Of a stretch of DNA of 64,000 nt, positions 50,970 through 58,984 are shown one piece after another (within the stretch, counting starts at the first letter, position 1; the number at the start of each line of letters is the position of its first letter). Location of the stretch: the NCBI RefSeq assembly GCF_007004765.1, contig NZ_VIKR01000003.1, positions 62,001 to 126,000 of the forward strand. The letters run 5' to 3'. Origin of the DNA: Aliikangiella marina. GTDB lineage: Bacteria > Pseudomonadota > Gammaproteobacteria > Enterobacterales > Kangiellaceae. The position numbers and the translations under genes are program-made. Below the pieces are notes generated by a model. It was not told the DNA's origin and searched no databases. It saw nothing but the letters and a program-made list of their open reading frames with translations.

Positions 50970-51749
50970 CTATTCTTTAGCTGAGGGAGTGGCTTCCTTC
51001 GGTTGTACAATCTCTAGCAACTCAACGTCGAAAACTAAAATTGAATTACCTGGAATACGGGAATTACCGCGAGGGCCATATCCAAGCTCTGGTGGAATAA
51101 CAAACTGATATTTACTGCCGACAGGCATTAGTTTGACACCCTCGAGCCAGCCTTGAATGACACCACCGGTCAGAGAAAATTCGAATGGTTGGTCTCTCTC
51201 AACTGAACTATCAAAGACACTGTCATCAATTAAGCGGCCAGTGTAATGAACTTTGACTTTATCCGTTGCAGCGGGTACCGCTGCACCTTCAGCAGCTTCA
51301 GTGAGAACTTTGTAGCGCAAACCAGATTCTGTTTTGGTGTAACCTTCAGCATCTTTCTTTGCCATAAATGCAGTGTTTTCTTCATCGCGCTTTGCTGCTT
51401 CTTCTTGCATTTTCTGCTGTTGTGCGAATTGAAGTTTTTGCTGGAAAATCATGACTTGCTGGCGAATTTCCTCTTCCTGCAATGCACTTTGCCCTTTAAG
51501 TGCCTCGCTAAAACCTCTTAGTAAAGCTTCGTCACTCATGGTTACGGCTTTATATTCACCGCTAATACGCTTAACCGTGTTTGCCATATCGGCGCCAAGA
51601 GCGTATGCCATTTTGTCAACGTCAGACACTAAGGCTGTTTTTTCTTGTGTTTGCTCGGCTTCTGCTTTTTTTTCCGTCTGAGCAGCGTCTTGCTGCTGAC
51701 AGCCTGCTAGCAAAAGTCCTACTGCTAGTGCTGCAATTTTATATTTCAC
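50970..51749 (-). CDS. fkpA: FkpA-type peptidyl-prolyl isomerase lipoprotein
   Basis: A 259-residue envelope foldase. Lipobox LLAGC with Cys17, then a helical dimerisation domain ([18 protein letters not shown] ... [32 protein letters not shown]-type, key part QQQKMQEEA) and a C-terminal FKBP domain ([59 protein letters not shown]). It should catalyse prolyl isomerisation in the periplasm. FkpA of E. coli is soluble; this one appears lipid-anchored. The GTG start at 51749 is backed by GAGGAA. Confidence 0.88.
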   Translation of the reverse strand: MKYKIAALAVGLLLAGCQQQDAAQTEKKAEAEQTQEKTALVSDVDKMAYALGADMANTVKRISGEYKAVTMSDEALLRGFSEALKGQSALQEEEIRQQVMIFQQKLQFAQQQKMQEEAAKRDEENTAFMAKKDAEGYTKTESGLRYKVLTEAAEGAAVPAATDKVKVHYTGRLIDDSVFDSSVERDQPFEFSLTGGVIQGWLEGVKLMPVGSKYQFVIPPELGYGPRGNSRIPGNSILVFDVELLEIVQPKEATPSAKE

Positions 51750-51885
51750 GTGAATTCCTCTTGTTTAATTATTAGTGGTGTCGATTGAAGATGTTACGTC
51801 GACGGTTCCCCAAAGTGAAAAACGCAGTCTATACTCTTAGGGACTAAATGAGAAGCCCGTGACAGGGGACATATAAGGTTATTGC

Positions 51886-52881
51886 ATGGTAAAAAACCAT
51901 ATTTTTAAGATATTGTGGATTAGTGTCAGTTTTTTTATCTTGAGTGGCTGTTTTGAGGGTGAGAAGTCAGTCGCAGAATGGCCGCATGCTGCGGTAGCTG
52001 TGCTAGATGCAGATATCTCAAGAGATGGAAAATTAGCTTTAATTTCATCAGTAAATTTTGGTGCTGCACTGTGGGATCTGGAAAACAATCAGCTAAAGTT
52101 TCAGTGGAAACACAGTGATGACCCGCAAAGAGGCATTACTGCACTTCGCTTGTCTCCCGACGGTAAAAGAGCCATTACCGCAGATGAAGACACTTTCATC
52201 ATTTGGAATACCAACACTGGCAAGGCTTATGGATATTGGCAGGCACCTGCTGAAATCAGAGCTGTTGCGATTTCCGATCTCGGGCGGTATGTATTGCTTG
52301 GCCTTGCTGATGGAAGAGCAATACATATGGATATGAATACTGGTCGGCGTCTGGAGTTTACCGGTCACCGCGATGAAGCGGTAGCGAGTGTCGATATGTC
52401 GGCAAATGGTGTGTGGGCATTTACGGGTGGAAATGACTATCGGGCGATTCTTTGGAACTCAAAAACCGGCCAGCCACGTCATCTTTTTGAGCACGCAACC
52501 CGAGTAGTGAAGTTAAAACTTGACCCGAGCGGTACTCAGGCTTTCACCGCGGGAACTGTTGGTAATGCATTCGTTTGGGACCTGACGACCGGTGAGCAAA
52601 AAGTTAAGCTGAACCTTAAGAAAAAAGAGTATGTACTCAGTGCTGCGAACTTTTCGAGTGATGGTACCCAAGTCGTGACTGGTGCACCGGGTAGAGATAT
52701 TAGTTTGTGGAATGTTTCCGACGGTAAAAGAGTCAAGCAATGGCGAGTGCGAACCAGAGACAGAGGAAGACCCTCTGGGGCGATTGTTTATGCAGTTGCA
52801 TTTACCGAAAATGACCAGTTTATCCTCAGCGAAAGTTCGGCGGGATTTGGTGAAAAGTGGCAAGTGAATACGACTCGTTAA
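51886..52881 (+). CDS. WD40-repeat lipoprotein
   Basis: A 331-residue protein with lipobox LSGC (Cys about 22) and a beta-propeller of WD40-like repeats: LWDLENNQLKFQW, IWNTNTGKAYGYW, ILWNSKTGQPRHLF, VWDLTTGEQKVKL, LWNVSDGKRVKQW, each preceded by an 'S.DG..' or similar turn. It should lie at a membrane facing the periplasm and act as a binding scaffold; the partner is unknown. It is divergent from the FKBP gene and is followed by an ECF-type sigma factor operon after a terminator. Confidence 0.88.
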   Translation: MVKNHIFKILWISVSFFILSGCFEGEKSVAEWPHAAVAVLDADISRDGKLALISSVNFGAALWDLENNQLKFQWKHSDDPQRGITALRLSPDGKRAITADEDTFIIWNTNTGKAYGYWQAPAEIRAVAISDLGRYVLLGLADGRAIHMDMNTGRRLEFTGHRDEAVASVDMSANGVWAFTGGNDYRAILWNSKTGQPRHLFEHATRVVKLKLDPSGTQAFTAGTVGNAFVWDLTTGEQKVKLNLKKKEYVLSAANFSSDGTQVVTGAPGRDISLWNVSDGKRVKQWRVRTRDRGRPSGAIVYAVAFTENDQFILSESSAGFGEKWQVNTTR

Positions 52882-53007
52882 GTCGATGAAATACTTGAAC
52901 CTTGATTTGAGTCTGGTATGCTTGCGCATAAGGTCTTAAGACCTGATCTGTCCTAGTAAATTGTTTTTTCTTTTATTCAGAGTAAAATCAATTTGCGCAT
53001 AAAAAGT

Positions 53008-53030
53008 GTGCGGCTTGCCGCACCTTTTTT
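53008..53030 (+). terminator. Intrinsic terminator after the WD40 gene
   Basis: GTGCGGC (53008-53014), loop TT, GCCGCAC (53017-53023), then CTTTTTT. It lies about 125 bp after the WD40 stop and before the sigma-factor gene. No gene is seen in between. Confidence 0.85.
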
Positions 53031-53124
53031 ATTTCACCGAATAACGCTTGTTGTTCTGGATGCGCCATCCAACGAATAATTAGTTAATCAATCAGTTATC
53101 AATAAATAAATTTGGAGTGACGGT

Positions 53125-53727
53125 TTGCCTGAATCTGAACAGATAATAATTGAGCGATTGTTAGCCGGCGATGAAACGACATTTGAGTCAATTTTTTCGC
53201 AACATTATGCTTTGATGTTTTCGGTTGCGCAATCAATCGCTGGTACTGCGATTGCTGATGAGATCATTCAGGAGGCTTGGATTTCTGCATTGAGAGCATT
53301 GCCCAAGTTCGAAGGTCGCTCATCGCTAAAAAGCTGGTTAATGCGTATCGTCGCCAATGAGGCGAAAACCCGGCGTCGCAAAGAGTCCCGTTCCGTTTCT
53401 TTAGAGTCGATGCAAGATAACTGGTCGACAGATCCTCGTTTTGATGGTGTTTCGCATTGGAAGGATCCAAGCTCGCAATGGCATGGTGACACTCCCGAAG
53501 ATCTACTTTCTGCCAGTGAACTGCGCGATTGTATTGGAAAAAATATAGAAAAATTGCCTGAAAATCAAAAGGTTGCAATGAACCTTAGAGACACTGGCGG
53601 GTTGTCAATGGATGAAATTTGTAACATATTAAATGTCACCCAGTCTAACTTGAGAGTATTGCTACATCGTGGTCGAGACAAGGTTTTACAAGTGATTGAT
53701 CATTTTGAAAGAACTGGAGAGTGTTGA
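53125..53727 (+). CDS. ECF-type RNA polymerase sigma factor
   Basis: A 200-residue sigma-70 family factor with only regions 2 and 4: FESIFSQHYALMFSVAQSIAG and EIIQEAWISALRALPKFEGRSSLKSWLMRIVANEAKTRRR-type region 2 (key part SLKSWLMRIVANEA), and LPENQKVAMNLRDTGGLSMDEICNILNVTQSNLRVLLHRGRDK-type region 4 (key part QSNLRVLLHRGR). It redirects RNA polymerase to stress genes. The TTG start has GGAG 7 nt upstream. It overlaps the next, putative anti-sigma gene by one base (TGATG). Confidence 0.88.
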   Translation: MPESEQIIIERLLAGDETTFESIFSQHYALMFSVAQSIAGTAIADEIIQEAWISALRALPKFEGRSSLKSWLMRIVANEAKTRRRKESRSVSLESMQDNWSTDPRFDGVSHWKDPSSQWHGDTPEDLLSASELRDCIGKNIEKLPENQKVAMNLRDTGGLSMDEICNILNVTQSNLRVLLHRGRDKVLQVIDHFERTGEC

Positions 53728-53993
53728 TGTTAATACCGTCATGTAAAGAAGTTGCGGAACAGCTTTCCGAAAATATGGATAAGCCGGTAACCGGTATACG
53801 CGGGCTGCGATTGAAATTGCACCTTTGGGTTTGCCGAAACTGCCGTCGTTACCATGATCAGATGGAATTAACCTCCAAAACTATCGCTTTGATGGGGTCG
53901 AACAAGCAGCCTAGTGAAGCCGTAAAAAAAGATATGATGGAGCGATTTAGGGATGCGAAAACGGATTCCGGCAAGGAGTCCGCTGCAGACTAA
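53727..53993 (+). CDS. Small zinc-finger anti-sigma factor
   Basis: An 88-residue soluble protein translationally coupled (TGATG) to the sigma-factor gene. SCKEVAEQLSENMDK at the start and HLWVCRNCRRY provide the His-x3-Cys-x2-Cys pattern of ZAS-type zinc anti-sigma factors, plus an N-terminal Cys. It has no membrane segment, so release may be by oxidation of the zinc site as in RsrA rather than by proteolysis. Target is inferred from the operon. ATG at 53727 was chosen with GGAGAG upstream. Confidence 0.8.
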   Translation: MLIPSCKEVAEQLSENMDKPVTGIRGLRLKLHLWVCRNCRRYHDQMELTSKTIALMGSNKQPSEAVKKDMMERFRDAKTDSGKESAAD

Positions 53994-54055
53994 CTGATAA
54001 TTTGATGGGCAAAGTAGGTCTGCCGACAAATGAGCGAGGCGATTTGAGGCTGAGG

Positions 54056-54445
54056 TTATAAGCTCTCTTGGACATCGTCTTGATTACTTTCTTGGCTTGC
54101 TTCTTCTGTCTGAGCCGGTGTGCTTCCCTTCCTCAAGTTCTCAGGGATTTCATAATCACCCTCTGCGGCGACGAGTTTATCTTCTTCAAAAGTTAATACT
54201 AAGCGCTTTTTGATGGTTTCACCGATAGACGAGCGCCGATAGCTATATAAATAAGTCCAGGTACTATCTGCAAAGCCGTCATCAATGACGGGAGTCCCCA
54301 AGACGAACAAAACTTGGTTTTTACTCAAGTTTGGACGCAAATCATTGATATCTTTTTGATCGAGAATATTACCTTGTTGAATATCTAAACGATAAACGCA
54401 AGCGCTTAGCAAAAATACGAATATAAGCGAAAGGTGTTTTAACAT
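54056..54445 (-). CDS. bamE: Outer-membrane assembly lipoprotein BamE (SmpA/OmlA)
   Basis: A 129-residue lipoprotein. Signal and lipobox LLSACVY (Cys16); the BamE fold is shown by QGNILDQKDINDLRPNLSKNQVLFVLGTP-type start (key part LRPNLSKNQVLFVLGTP) and STWTYLYSYRR. It belongs to the BAM complex that inserts beta-barrels into the outer membrane. It is divergent from fur, an arrangement common in gammaproteobacteria. The C-terminal tail is longer and acidic. Confidence 0.92.
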   Translation of the reverse strand: MLKHLSLIFVFLLSACVYRLDIQQGNILDQKDINDLRPNLSKNQVLFVLGTPVIDDGFADSTWTYLYSYRRSSIGETIKKRLVLTFEEDKLVAAEGDYEIPENLRKGSTPAQTEEASQESNQDDVQESL

Positions 54446-54559
54446 CAGTTTACCTAAATAATTTATTACACTTCTCGACTCTAGCGAGTTGTCTCGGGAG
54501 TCGACGATTTAGAACCGGCTATTCTATATGATTTCGTGCAAAATGCCTTAAAAAAAGAA

Positions 54560-54565
54560 TATAAT
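54560..54565 (+). promoter_or_regulatory. -10 element before fur
   Basis: A consensus TATAAT lies 78 bp before the fur start. No good -35 is visible at 16-18 bp; the region between bamE and fur is AT-rich and contains no clear Fur box that I can defend. Confidence 0.4.
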
Positions 54566-54642
54566 ACGTCCATATAGTCATTTTTTTACCGAAATAATTC
54601 CCTTGTCAGTGGAATTTTTTTGTTTTTATTCAGGAGTGTTGC

Positions 54643-55047
54643 TTGAACAACCAACAATTAAAAGACGCAGGGCTTAAAGTCACCTTACCGCGATTGAAGA
54701 TTCTCAACATCTTGGAGAATGCGGAGCAAAAACACCTTAGTGCAGAAGACGTCTACAAGTTGTTGCTTGAGGCGGGCGAAGACGTCGGTTTGGCTACCGT
54801 TTACCGAGTATTGACTCAGTTTGAGTCTGCCGGGCTGGTAAGTCGTCACAACTTTGAAGATGGTCATGCCGTATTTGAATTAAGCAGTGATGAGCATCAT
54901 GACCATATGGTTTGTGTGGATAGCGGCCAAGTCATCGAATTCGTCAGTAAAGCGATCGAAGAACTACAAAGGGAAATTGCTGAACAGCATGGCTATGAGT
55001 TGATTGATCATAGCTTGGTTTTATATGTTAAAAAGAAACCTTCATAG
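54643..55047 (+). CDS. fur: Ferric uptake regulator Fur
   Basis: A 134-residue iron-dependent repressor. N-terminal winged helix (LKVTLPRLKILNILE, LSAEDVYKLL, VGLATVYRVLTQFESAGLV) and C-terminal metal and dimer domain with the HHDHM motif. The following CxxC of E. coli Fur is reduced to CVDS here, like the single-Cys Fur of Pseudomonas. The start is TTG at 54643 with GGAG 6 nt upstream. Divergent from bamE, and closed by a strong terminator. Confidence 0.94.
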   Translation: MNNQQLKDAGLKVTLPRLKILNILENAEQKHLSAEDVYKLLLEAGEDVGLATVYRVLTQFESAGLVSRHNFEDGHAVFELSSDEHHDHMVCVDSGQVIEFVSKAIEELQREIAEQHGYELIDHSLVLYVKKKPS

Positions 55048-55097
55048 GCAGTGGCCAGATTAGTCACCCATATAGCGCGACCCTTAAAGTAACTCAC

Positions 55098-55130
55098 AAA
55101 AAAGCCGATCGATTGATCGGCTTTTTCTTT
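55098..55130 (+). terminator. Intrinsic terminator of fur
   Basis: AAAGCCGATC (55101-55110), loop GATT, GATCGGCTTT (55115-55124) with further T residues, 53 bp after the fur stop. Confidence 0.9.
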
Positions 55131-55164
55131 GGTTGGATTGATGTCAGCAATCAGCGTTGGGGGA

Positions 55165-55461
55165 TTAGCTCATCAACTGGCTGCTTTCGAGTACCGTTAC
55201 TGACTCATCTGATTCAAGTAAAGGCCGCATCTCGGTTAACACTTTTGCTCTTTCATCAGATGATTGCCATTTATTCCAGGCTTCAAGATTTTCCCAGCTT
55301 GAAATGATGACAGCATGATTGGCGTTTGCGTTTTCTTGCAGTAATTCGCCAGCAATAAATCCCTCCACTGCAGTCGCTTGTTTTCTCGCGCGGCGAATCA
55401 TGTCTAAATAATCATGAAAACAGCCTTCTTTGATATGTCTTTCGATGATTACACGTATCAT
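55165..55461 (-). CDS. ABM-domain (antibiotic biosynthesis monooxygenase-like) protein
   Basis: A 98-residue protein with the dimeric ferredoxin-like ABM fold: MIRVIIERHIKEGC at the start, AVEGFIAGELLQ and VIISSWENLEAWNKWQSSDE in the middle. Family members include quinol monooxygenase YgiN and haem-degrading enzymes; the actual activity here is unknown. AAGGAA lies upstream of the ATG. Confidence 0.82.
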   Translation of the reverse strand: MIRVIIERHIKEGCFHDYLDMIRRARKQATAVEGFIAGELLQENANANHAVIISSWENLEAWNKWQSSDERAKVLTEMRPLLESDESVTVLESSQLMS

Positions 55462-55555
55462 TATCTGTAATTCCTTAGCGGATAGTTATAGCGGCATACA
55501 CATTGGAGTATGCCGGAGTAATGGGGTGCTTAATATGATGAAGCGCTATTTAAGT

Positions 55556-56008
55556 CTAGTGTTTAGTTCGCAATGTATCAATTAAATTGTCTTCGAGCTC
55601 GACTCGTTTGGCGATAGCTTCTCCAAGCAAAGACAAGTCGTTAGCAAGCTGCTGGAGGGCAGACTCTTCTGCGAATCTTGAGTATTTATCATTAAAGTTG
55701 ACCACTATGTCAGTCGTCGCCGAAATTTCGGGCAAAAGCTTTTCAAGTAGCGTGATACCTTCCTCACCATTGACTTCGCAAGCAGATACGATTTTTTCAT
55801 AGACTTCGAAGTGCCCTGCTGAGACATAATCGATTAACAAACCGCAGAATTGGCTAATTTGTTCTTCATTGGGTAAATAGCTGTTGTCGCGCTTTCCGGA
55901 AAGACGAAAATATTGAATAAGTAACTGATTCCTTTCATTTAACCAGTTGTTGACAGCCTCATCTGAGGTATCTAATAAGGCTCCAAGCGGGGTATTACTT
56001 TCTGACAT
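55556..56008 (-). CDS. rsd: Regulator of sigma D (Rsd/AlgQ)
   Basis: A 150-residue helical protein that binds the primary sigma factor. Family stretches: NNWLNERNQLLIQYFRLSG, ISQFCGLLIDYVSAGHFEVYEKI. In E. coli Rsd reduces sigma-70 activity in stationary phase; AlgQ in Pseudomonas is the orthologue. AAGGAG precedes the ATG. It stands alone, divergent from the PAS kinase. Confidence 0.88.
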   Translation of the reverse strand: MSESNTPLGALLDTSDEAVNNWLNERNQLLIQYFRLSGKRDNSYLPNEEQISQFCGLLIDYVSAGHFEVYEKIVSACEVNGEEGITLLEKLLPEISATTDIVVNFNDKYSRFAEESALQQLANDLSLLGEAIAKRVELEDNLIDTLRTKH

Positions 56009-56199
56009 TCGTGTCAGTCTCCTTTTTTAATGCTAGGATTTTAATTAGGTTTTACCACAATAAAGGCCGGCTGCAAAATTTTTTTGAATTTTGCAAAACT
56101 GCTCGGACTTTTATATAAATCAATTGGTTAATTTGAGTTCGTTTTTTTAATGCATTCAAATAATAACACCAAATCATCTGAGTTAAACAAGGAACTTTG

Positions 56200-58152
56200 A
56201 TGGAAAGCCAAAATAAGCGCTTAAAAAAGCCGTTTCAATTTGCACGCTACTGGACCATTCGTGGCTTTACTGCGTCCTTGCTTGTTATTGCTGCATTGTT
56301 ACCGGTAATCAGCGCTCTGAGTATCAACTTTTGGTTAGATGGCGAATATAACTGGCGTGAAGCGGCGCTAGAGTTGGGCGTTGCCTGTTTAACCCTGGCT
56401 TTAATTGCCTATCCAGCCTTTCATCTGCTGAACTGGGAATCTGTGCAGGCGCAGCGATGGGATGAAACTCAACAGGACTTTAGGTTGTTGATTGACCAAG
56501 TTGTCGACATGGTATTTTTGGTGGCGTTAGATGGTCGCATTGTGGAAGTCAATCAGAGAGCATGCGAATCATTAGGCTATACAAAAGAAGAGCTCAAAAG
56601 TCTCTCAGTGCTTGATCTTGATATTGACTGTTATCTGCATCGCCATCCTAAGCTGGTCAAAACCATGCAAAATGGTGGCAACGTGATTTATGAAACTCAT
56701 TATCGTTGCAAGGGAGGCAAGCGTATGCCTGTGGAATGTCGCGCTAGGATGGCTAATTGGTTGGAGGAACCTCACTATATTGAGTTTATTTCCGACATCA
56801 CCTTGCGGAGAGATTTTGAAAAAGAAATCGACAAGTCTAAAGAGGCGCTGGAGAAAACCCGTAACTTGCTAGAGATGCGTATTGCAGAACACTCTTCTGA
56901 AATCAAGAAGCAAAAACAAAGTCGAGAAATGGCGGAGCGCTATGCAGACTCAATGCAAAATTATCTAGAGAAACTGATCGACTCAATGCCTTCAGGAATT
57001 ATCGCTGTAGATGAAAAATATCGGGTCATGCAATGGAACATTGAAGCGGAAAAGATGACCAATATCGAAGCAAAAATGGCTATTGGTGAAAAGCTATCCA
57101 AACTATTTCCGGCACTCGATCTGGAAATTCAAAATGCGGCAGCTAAACAAGATTTGCTGGGACAAAACCTGAACTTCCGTTTTAAAACTAAGATTCATCA
57201 CCAGCGAAGGACTTTGGATGTGATGATTTATCCGATTTTTACCTTAAGAGAAGAAGAGCAAGGGGTTGTTATTCGTATCGATGATATTACCGATCAGCTT
57301 AAAATTGACGAGACTCTCGTGCAAACAGAAAAGATGCTCTCATTAGGTGGACTCGCGGCTGGGATGGCTCATGAAATCAATAATCCGCTGGGTGCTATTA
57401 TGCAAAGCACCCAGAACATCAAAAGGCGTTTATCTTCTGAACTACCCAGAAACTTGCAAGTCGCTGACCAAACAGGGGTTGAATTCAACAGTCTGGCCGC
57501 ATACCTCGATAAGCAGCGGATTAACGAATTTTTGGATGGTATTTTAACTTCGGGTGAGCGAGCTGCACATATTGTTGGTGATATGCTGAGTTTTGCGAGG
57601 CCGGCGAATCAAGCATCGAGTGAGATTAGTATTCAAGACGCCCTCGATACAGCCGTAAGGTTGTCAGCCAAAGACTATAACCAAAAGAAGAAATTTGATT
57701 TTCGTAAAATCGAAATCCGCAAAACTTTTTCACCGGATATTGGTAGAGTCAGCGCACAGAAGAATCAATTGGAGCAAGTCTTTCTTAACTTACTGATCAA
57801 TGCGGCACAAGCGTTGGCATCAGTAGAAAGGGAAGGTTTTTTTCCATTGATCGAATTAATTGTTCGCCGAGAGGGACAAAGAGCTTGTATCGAGGTTATC
57901 GATAATGGCCCGGGTATGGATGAACAAACCCGTAAGCGAGTGTTCGAACCTTTTTTCACGACCAAAGATGAAAAAACCGGTACGGGCCTAGGTTTATCAG
58001 TCTCTTATTTTATTATCTGCGAACAGCTTGGTGGTCAAATGACGGTCGAGTCTCAGCTTGGGAAAGGCTGTCGTTTTACCATACTATTGCCATTACTGCA
58101 TGAAAGCATCGATACCACTTCACATGACGAGCAAATCGAGTTACCGCTATAG
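56200..58152 (+). CDS. Membrane-bound PAS sensor histidine kinase
   Basis: A 650-residue kinase. Two membrane helices (about 22-45 and 55-75), a PAS domain (FRLLIDQVVDMVFLVALDGRIVEVN), a coiled coil, a second PAS (LIDSMPSGIIAVDEKYRVMQWN), then the kinase core: GLAAGMAHEINNPLGAI (H-box), NLLINAAQA (N-box), DNGPGMDEQTRKRVFEPFFTTK and TGTGLGLSV. The core is of NtrB/DctB-like class. No response regulator is adjacent; candidate partners in the window are the solitary OmpR or others elsewhere. ATG at 56200 with AAGGAA upstream. Confidence 0.9.
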   Translation: MESQNKRLKKPFQFARYWTIRGFTASLLVIAALLPVISALSINFWLDGEYNWREAALELGVACLTLALIAYPAFHLLNWESVQAQRWDETQQDFRLLIDQVVDMVFLVALDGRIVEVNQRACESLGYTKEELKSLSVLDLDIDCYLHRHPKLVKTMQNGGNVIYETHYRCKGGKRMPVECRARMANWLEEPHYIEFISDITLRRDFEKEIDKSKEALEKTRNLLEMRIAEHSSEIKKQKQSREMAERYADSMQNYLEKLIDSMPSGIIAVDEKYRVMQWNIEAEKMTNIEAKMAIGEKLSKLFPALDLEIQNAAAKQDLLGQNLNFRFKTKIHHQRRTLDVMIYPIFTLREEEQGVVIRIDDITDQLKIDETLVQTEKMLSLGGLAAGMAHEINNPLGAIMQSTQNIKRRLSSELPRNLQVADQTGVEFNSLAAYLDKQRINEFLDGILTSGERAAHIVGDMLSFARPANQASSEISIQDALDTAVRLSAKDYNQKKKFDFRKIEIRKTFSPDIGRVSAQKNQLEQVFLNLLINAAQALASVEREGFFPLIELIVRREGQRACIEVIDNGPGMDEQTRKRVFEPFFTTKDEKTGTGLGLSVSYFIICEQLGGQMTVESQLGKGCRFTILLPLLHESIDTTSHDEQIELPL

Positions 58153-58172
58153 TAGCAAGCGCCGATTGTTGA

Positions 58173-58685
58173 CTAAATAGTGACCTTGGTTTGCCTGAAA
58201 TGGTTATACAGACTGAATAACATCAAACCACCGACGCCAATGAAAAACAACAATACCCAGCCCGGCATTGATATGCCCATTAAAGACCATGATACTTTGG
58301 CACATTCGCCATCACCGGCGAGGACGGCACCAATCACTTCACTGACTGGAAGCATCTCCATCAAGTAGTCGAGTGCAGGACCGCAAGCTGGCACTTCGCC
58401 TTCAGGTAAGTTTTGCAACCAGATATGACGTCCGGAAACGACGCCACCTAAAATTGCGCTAAGCAGACCTAAGCTAGCATAAACCGGGCGGGCAATACTG
58501 CCAGGTAACGGATTGTGAATTCCGCGAATTAAAAACCATATACCAACGGCTAAAACGCCAATTCGTTGAAATATACATAAGGGGCAGGGATCCATTCCTT
58601 CTACGTATTGAAAGTAATAGGCTGCGACCAACAGTTGGTGACATACAAAAGCCATAAACAAATTGAAGCCACGGGTTTCAAACAT
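58173..58685 (-). CDS. dsbB: Disulfide bond formation protein DsbB
   Basis: A 170-residue inner-membrane protein with four membrane helices that passes electrons from DsbA to quinone. The first Cys pair is C34-P-L-C37 in DPCPLCIFQR; the second pair lies in the second periplasmic loop (PACGPALDY ... GECAKVSW). All four essential cysteines are therefore present. AGGA lies before the ATG. Partner DsbA-like protein is encoded at 5018-5674. Confidence 0.93.
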   Translation of the reverse strand: MFETRGFNLFMAFVCHQLLVAAYYFQYVEGMDPCPLCIFQRIGVLAVGIWFLIRGIHNPLPGSIARPVYASLGLLSAILGGVVSGRHIWLQNLPEGEVPACGPALDYLMEMLPVSEVIGAVLAGDGECAKVSWSLMGISMPGWVLLFFIGVGGLMLFSLYNHFRQTKVTI

Positions 58686-58817
58686 CTTGGGGTCCTAGTA
58701 ATTGGTTTTGATACGCTGGCAAGCCTAGCAGAATTTATAGACACAAAAAAGCAGAGGAAATTCCGCATTGGGAAATATTGTTCAAGAGGCGTTAATTTTG
58801 AGCGTAAAATTCAGGCA

Positions 58818-58843
58818 ATAAAAAAGCCTCTAAATTGAGGCTT
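58818..58843 (-). terminator. Intrinsic terminator of tex
   Basis: AAGCCTC (58824-58830), loop TAAATT, GAGGCTT (58837-58843); the minus strand continues into a run of T residues. It lies about 140 bp after the tex stop and before dsbB. Confidence 0.8.
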
Positions 58844-58984
58844 GTAAAAGTTTCCAGTCTGCAGGTCCCATTAAATGGGCTTCTTGTATTCGCTAGCGAT
58901 GCGTATTTATATCAAACTGATATGGGGCTTGCAACATAAATTTACAAAAAGCCCCAATTTTTTATCTCAACTAGTGATGTAGGA

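Noticed and set aside
52513-52929. 138-codon ORF opposite the WD40 gene
   Set aside because: Antisense to clear WD40 repeats; composition is that of a shadow frame.
58924-58963. Hairpin GGGGCTT/AAGCCCC with a T-run on the plus strand
   Set aside because: No plus-strand gene ends there and the loop is 18 nt; kept out as a terminator.
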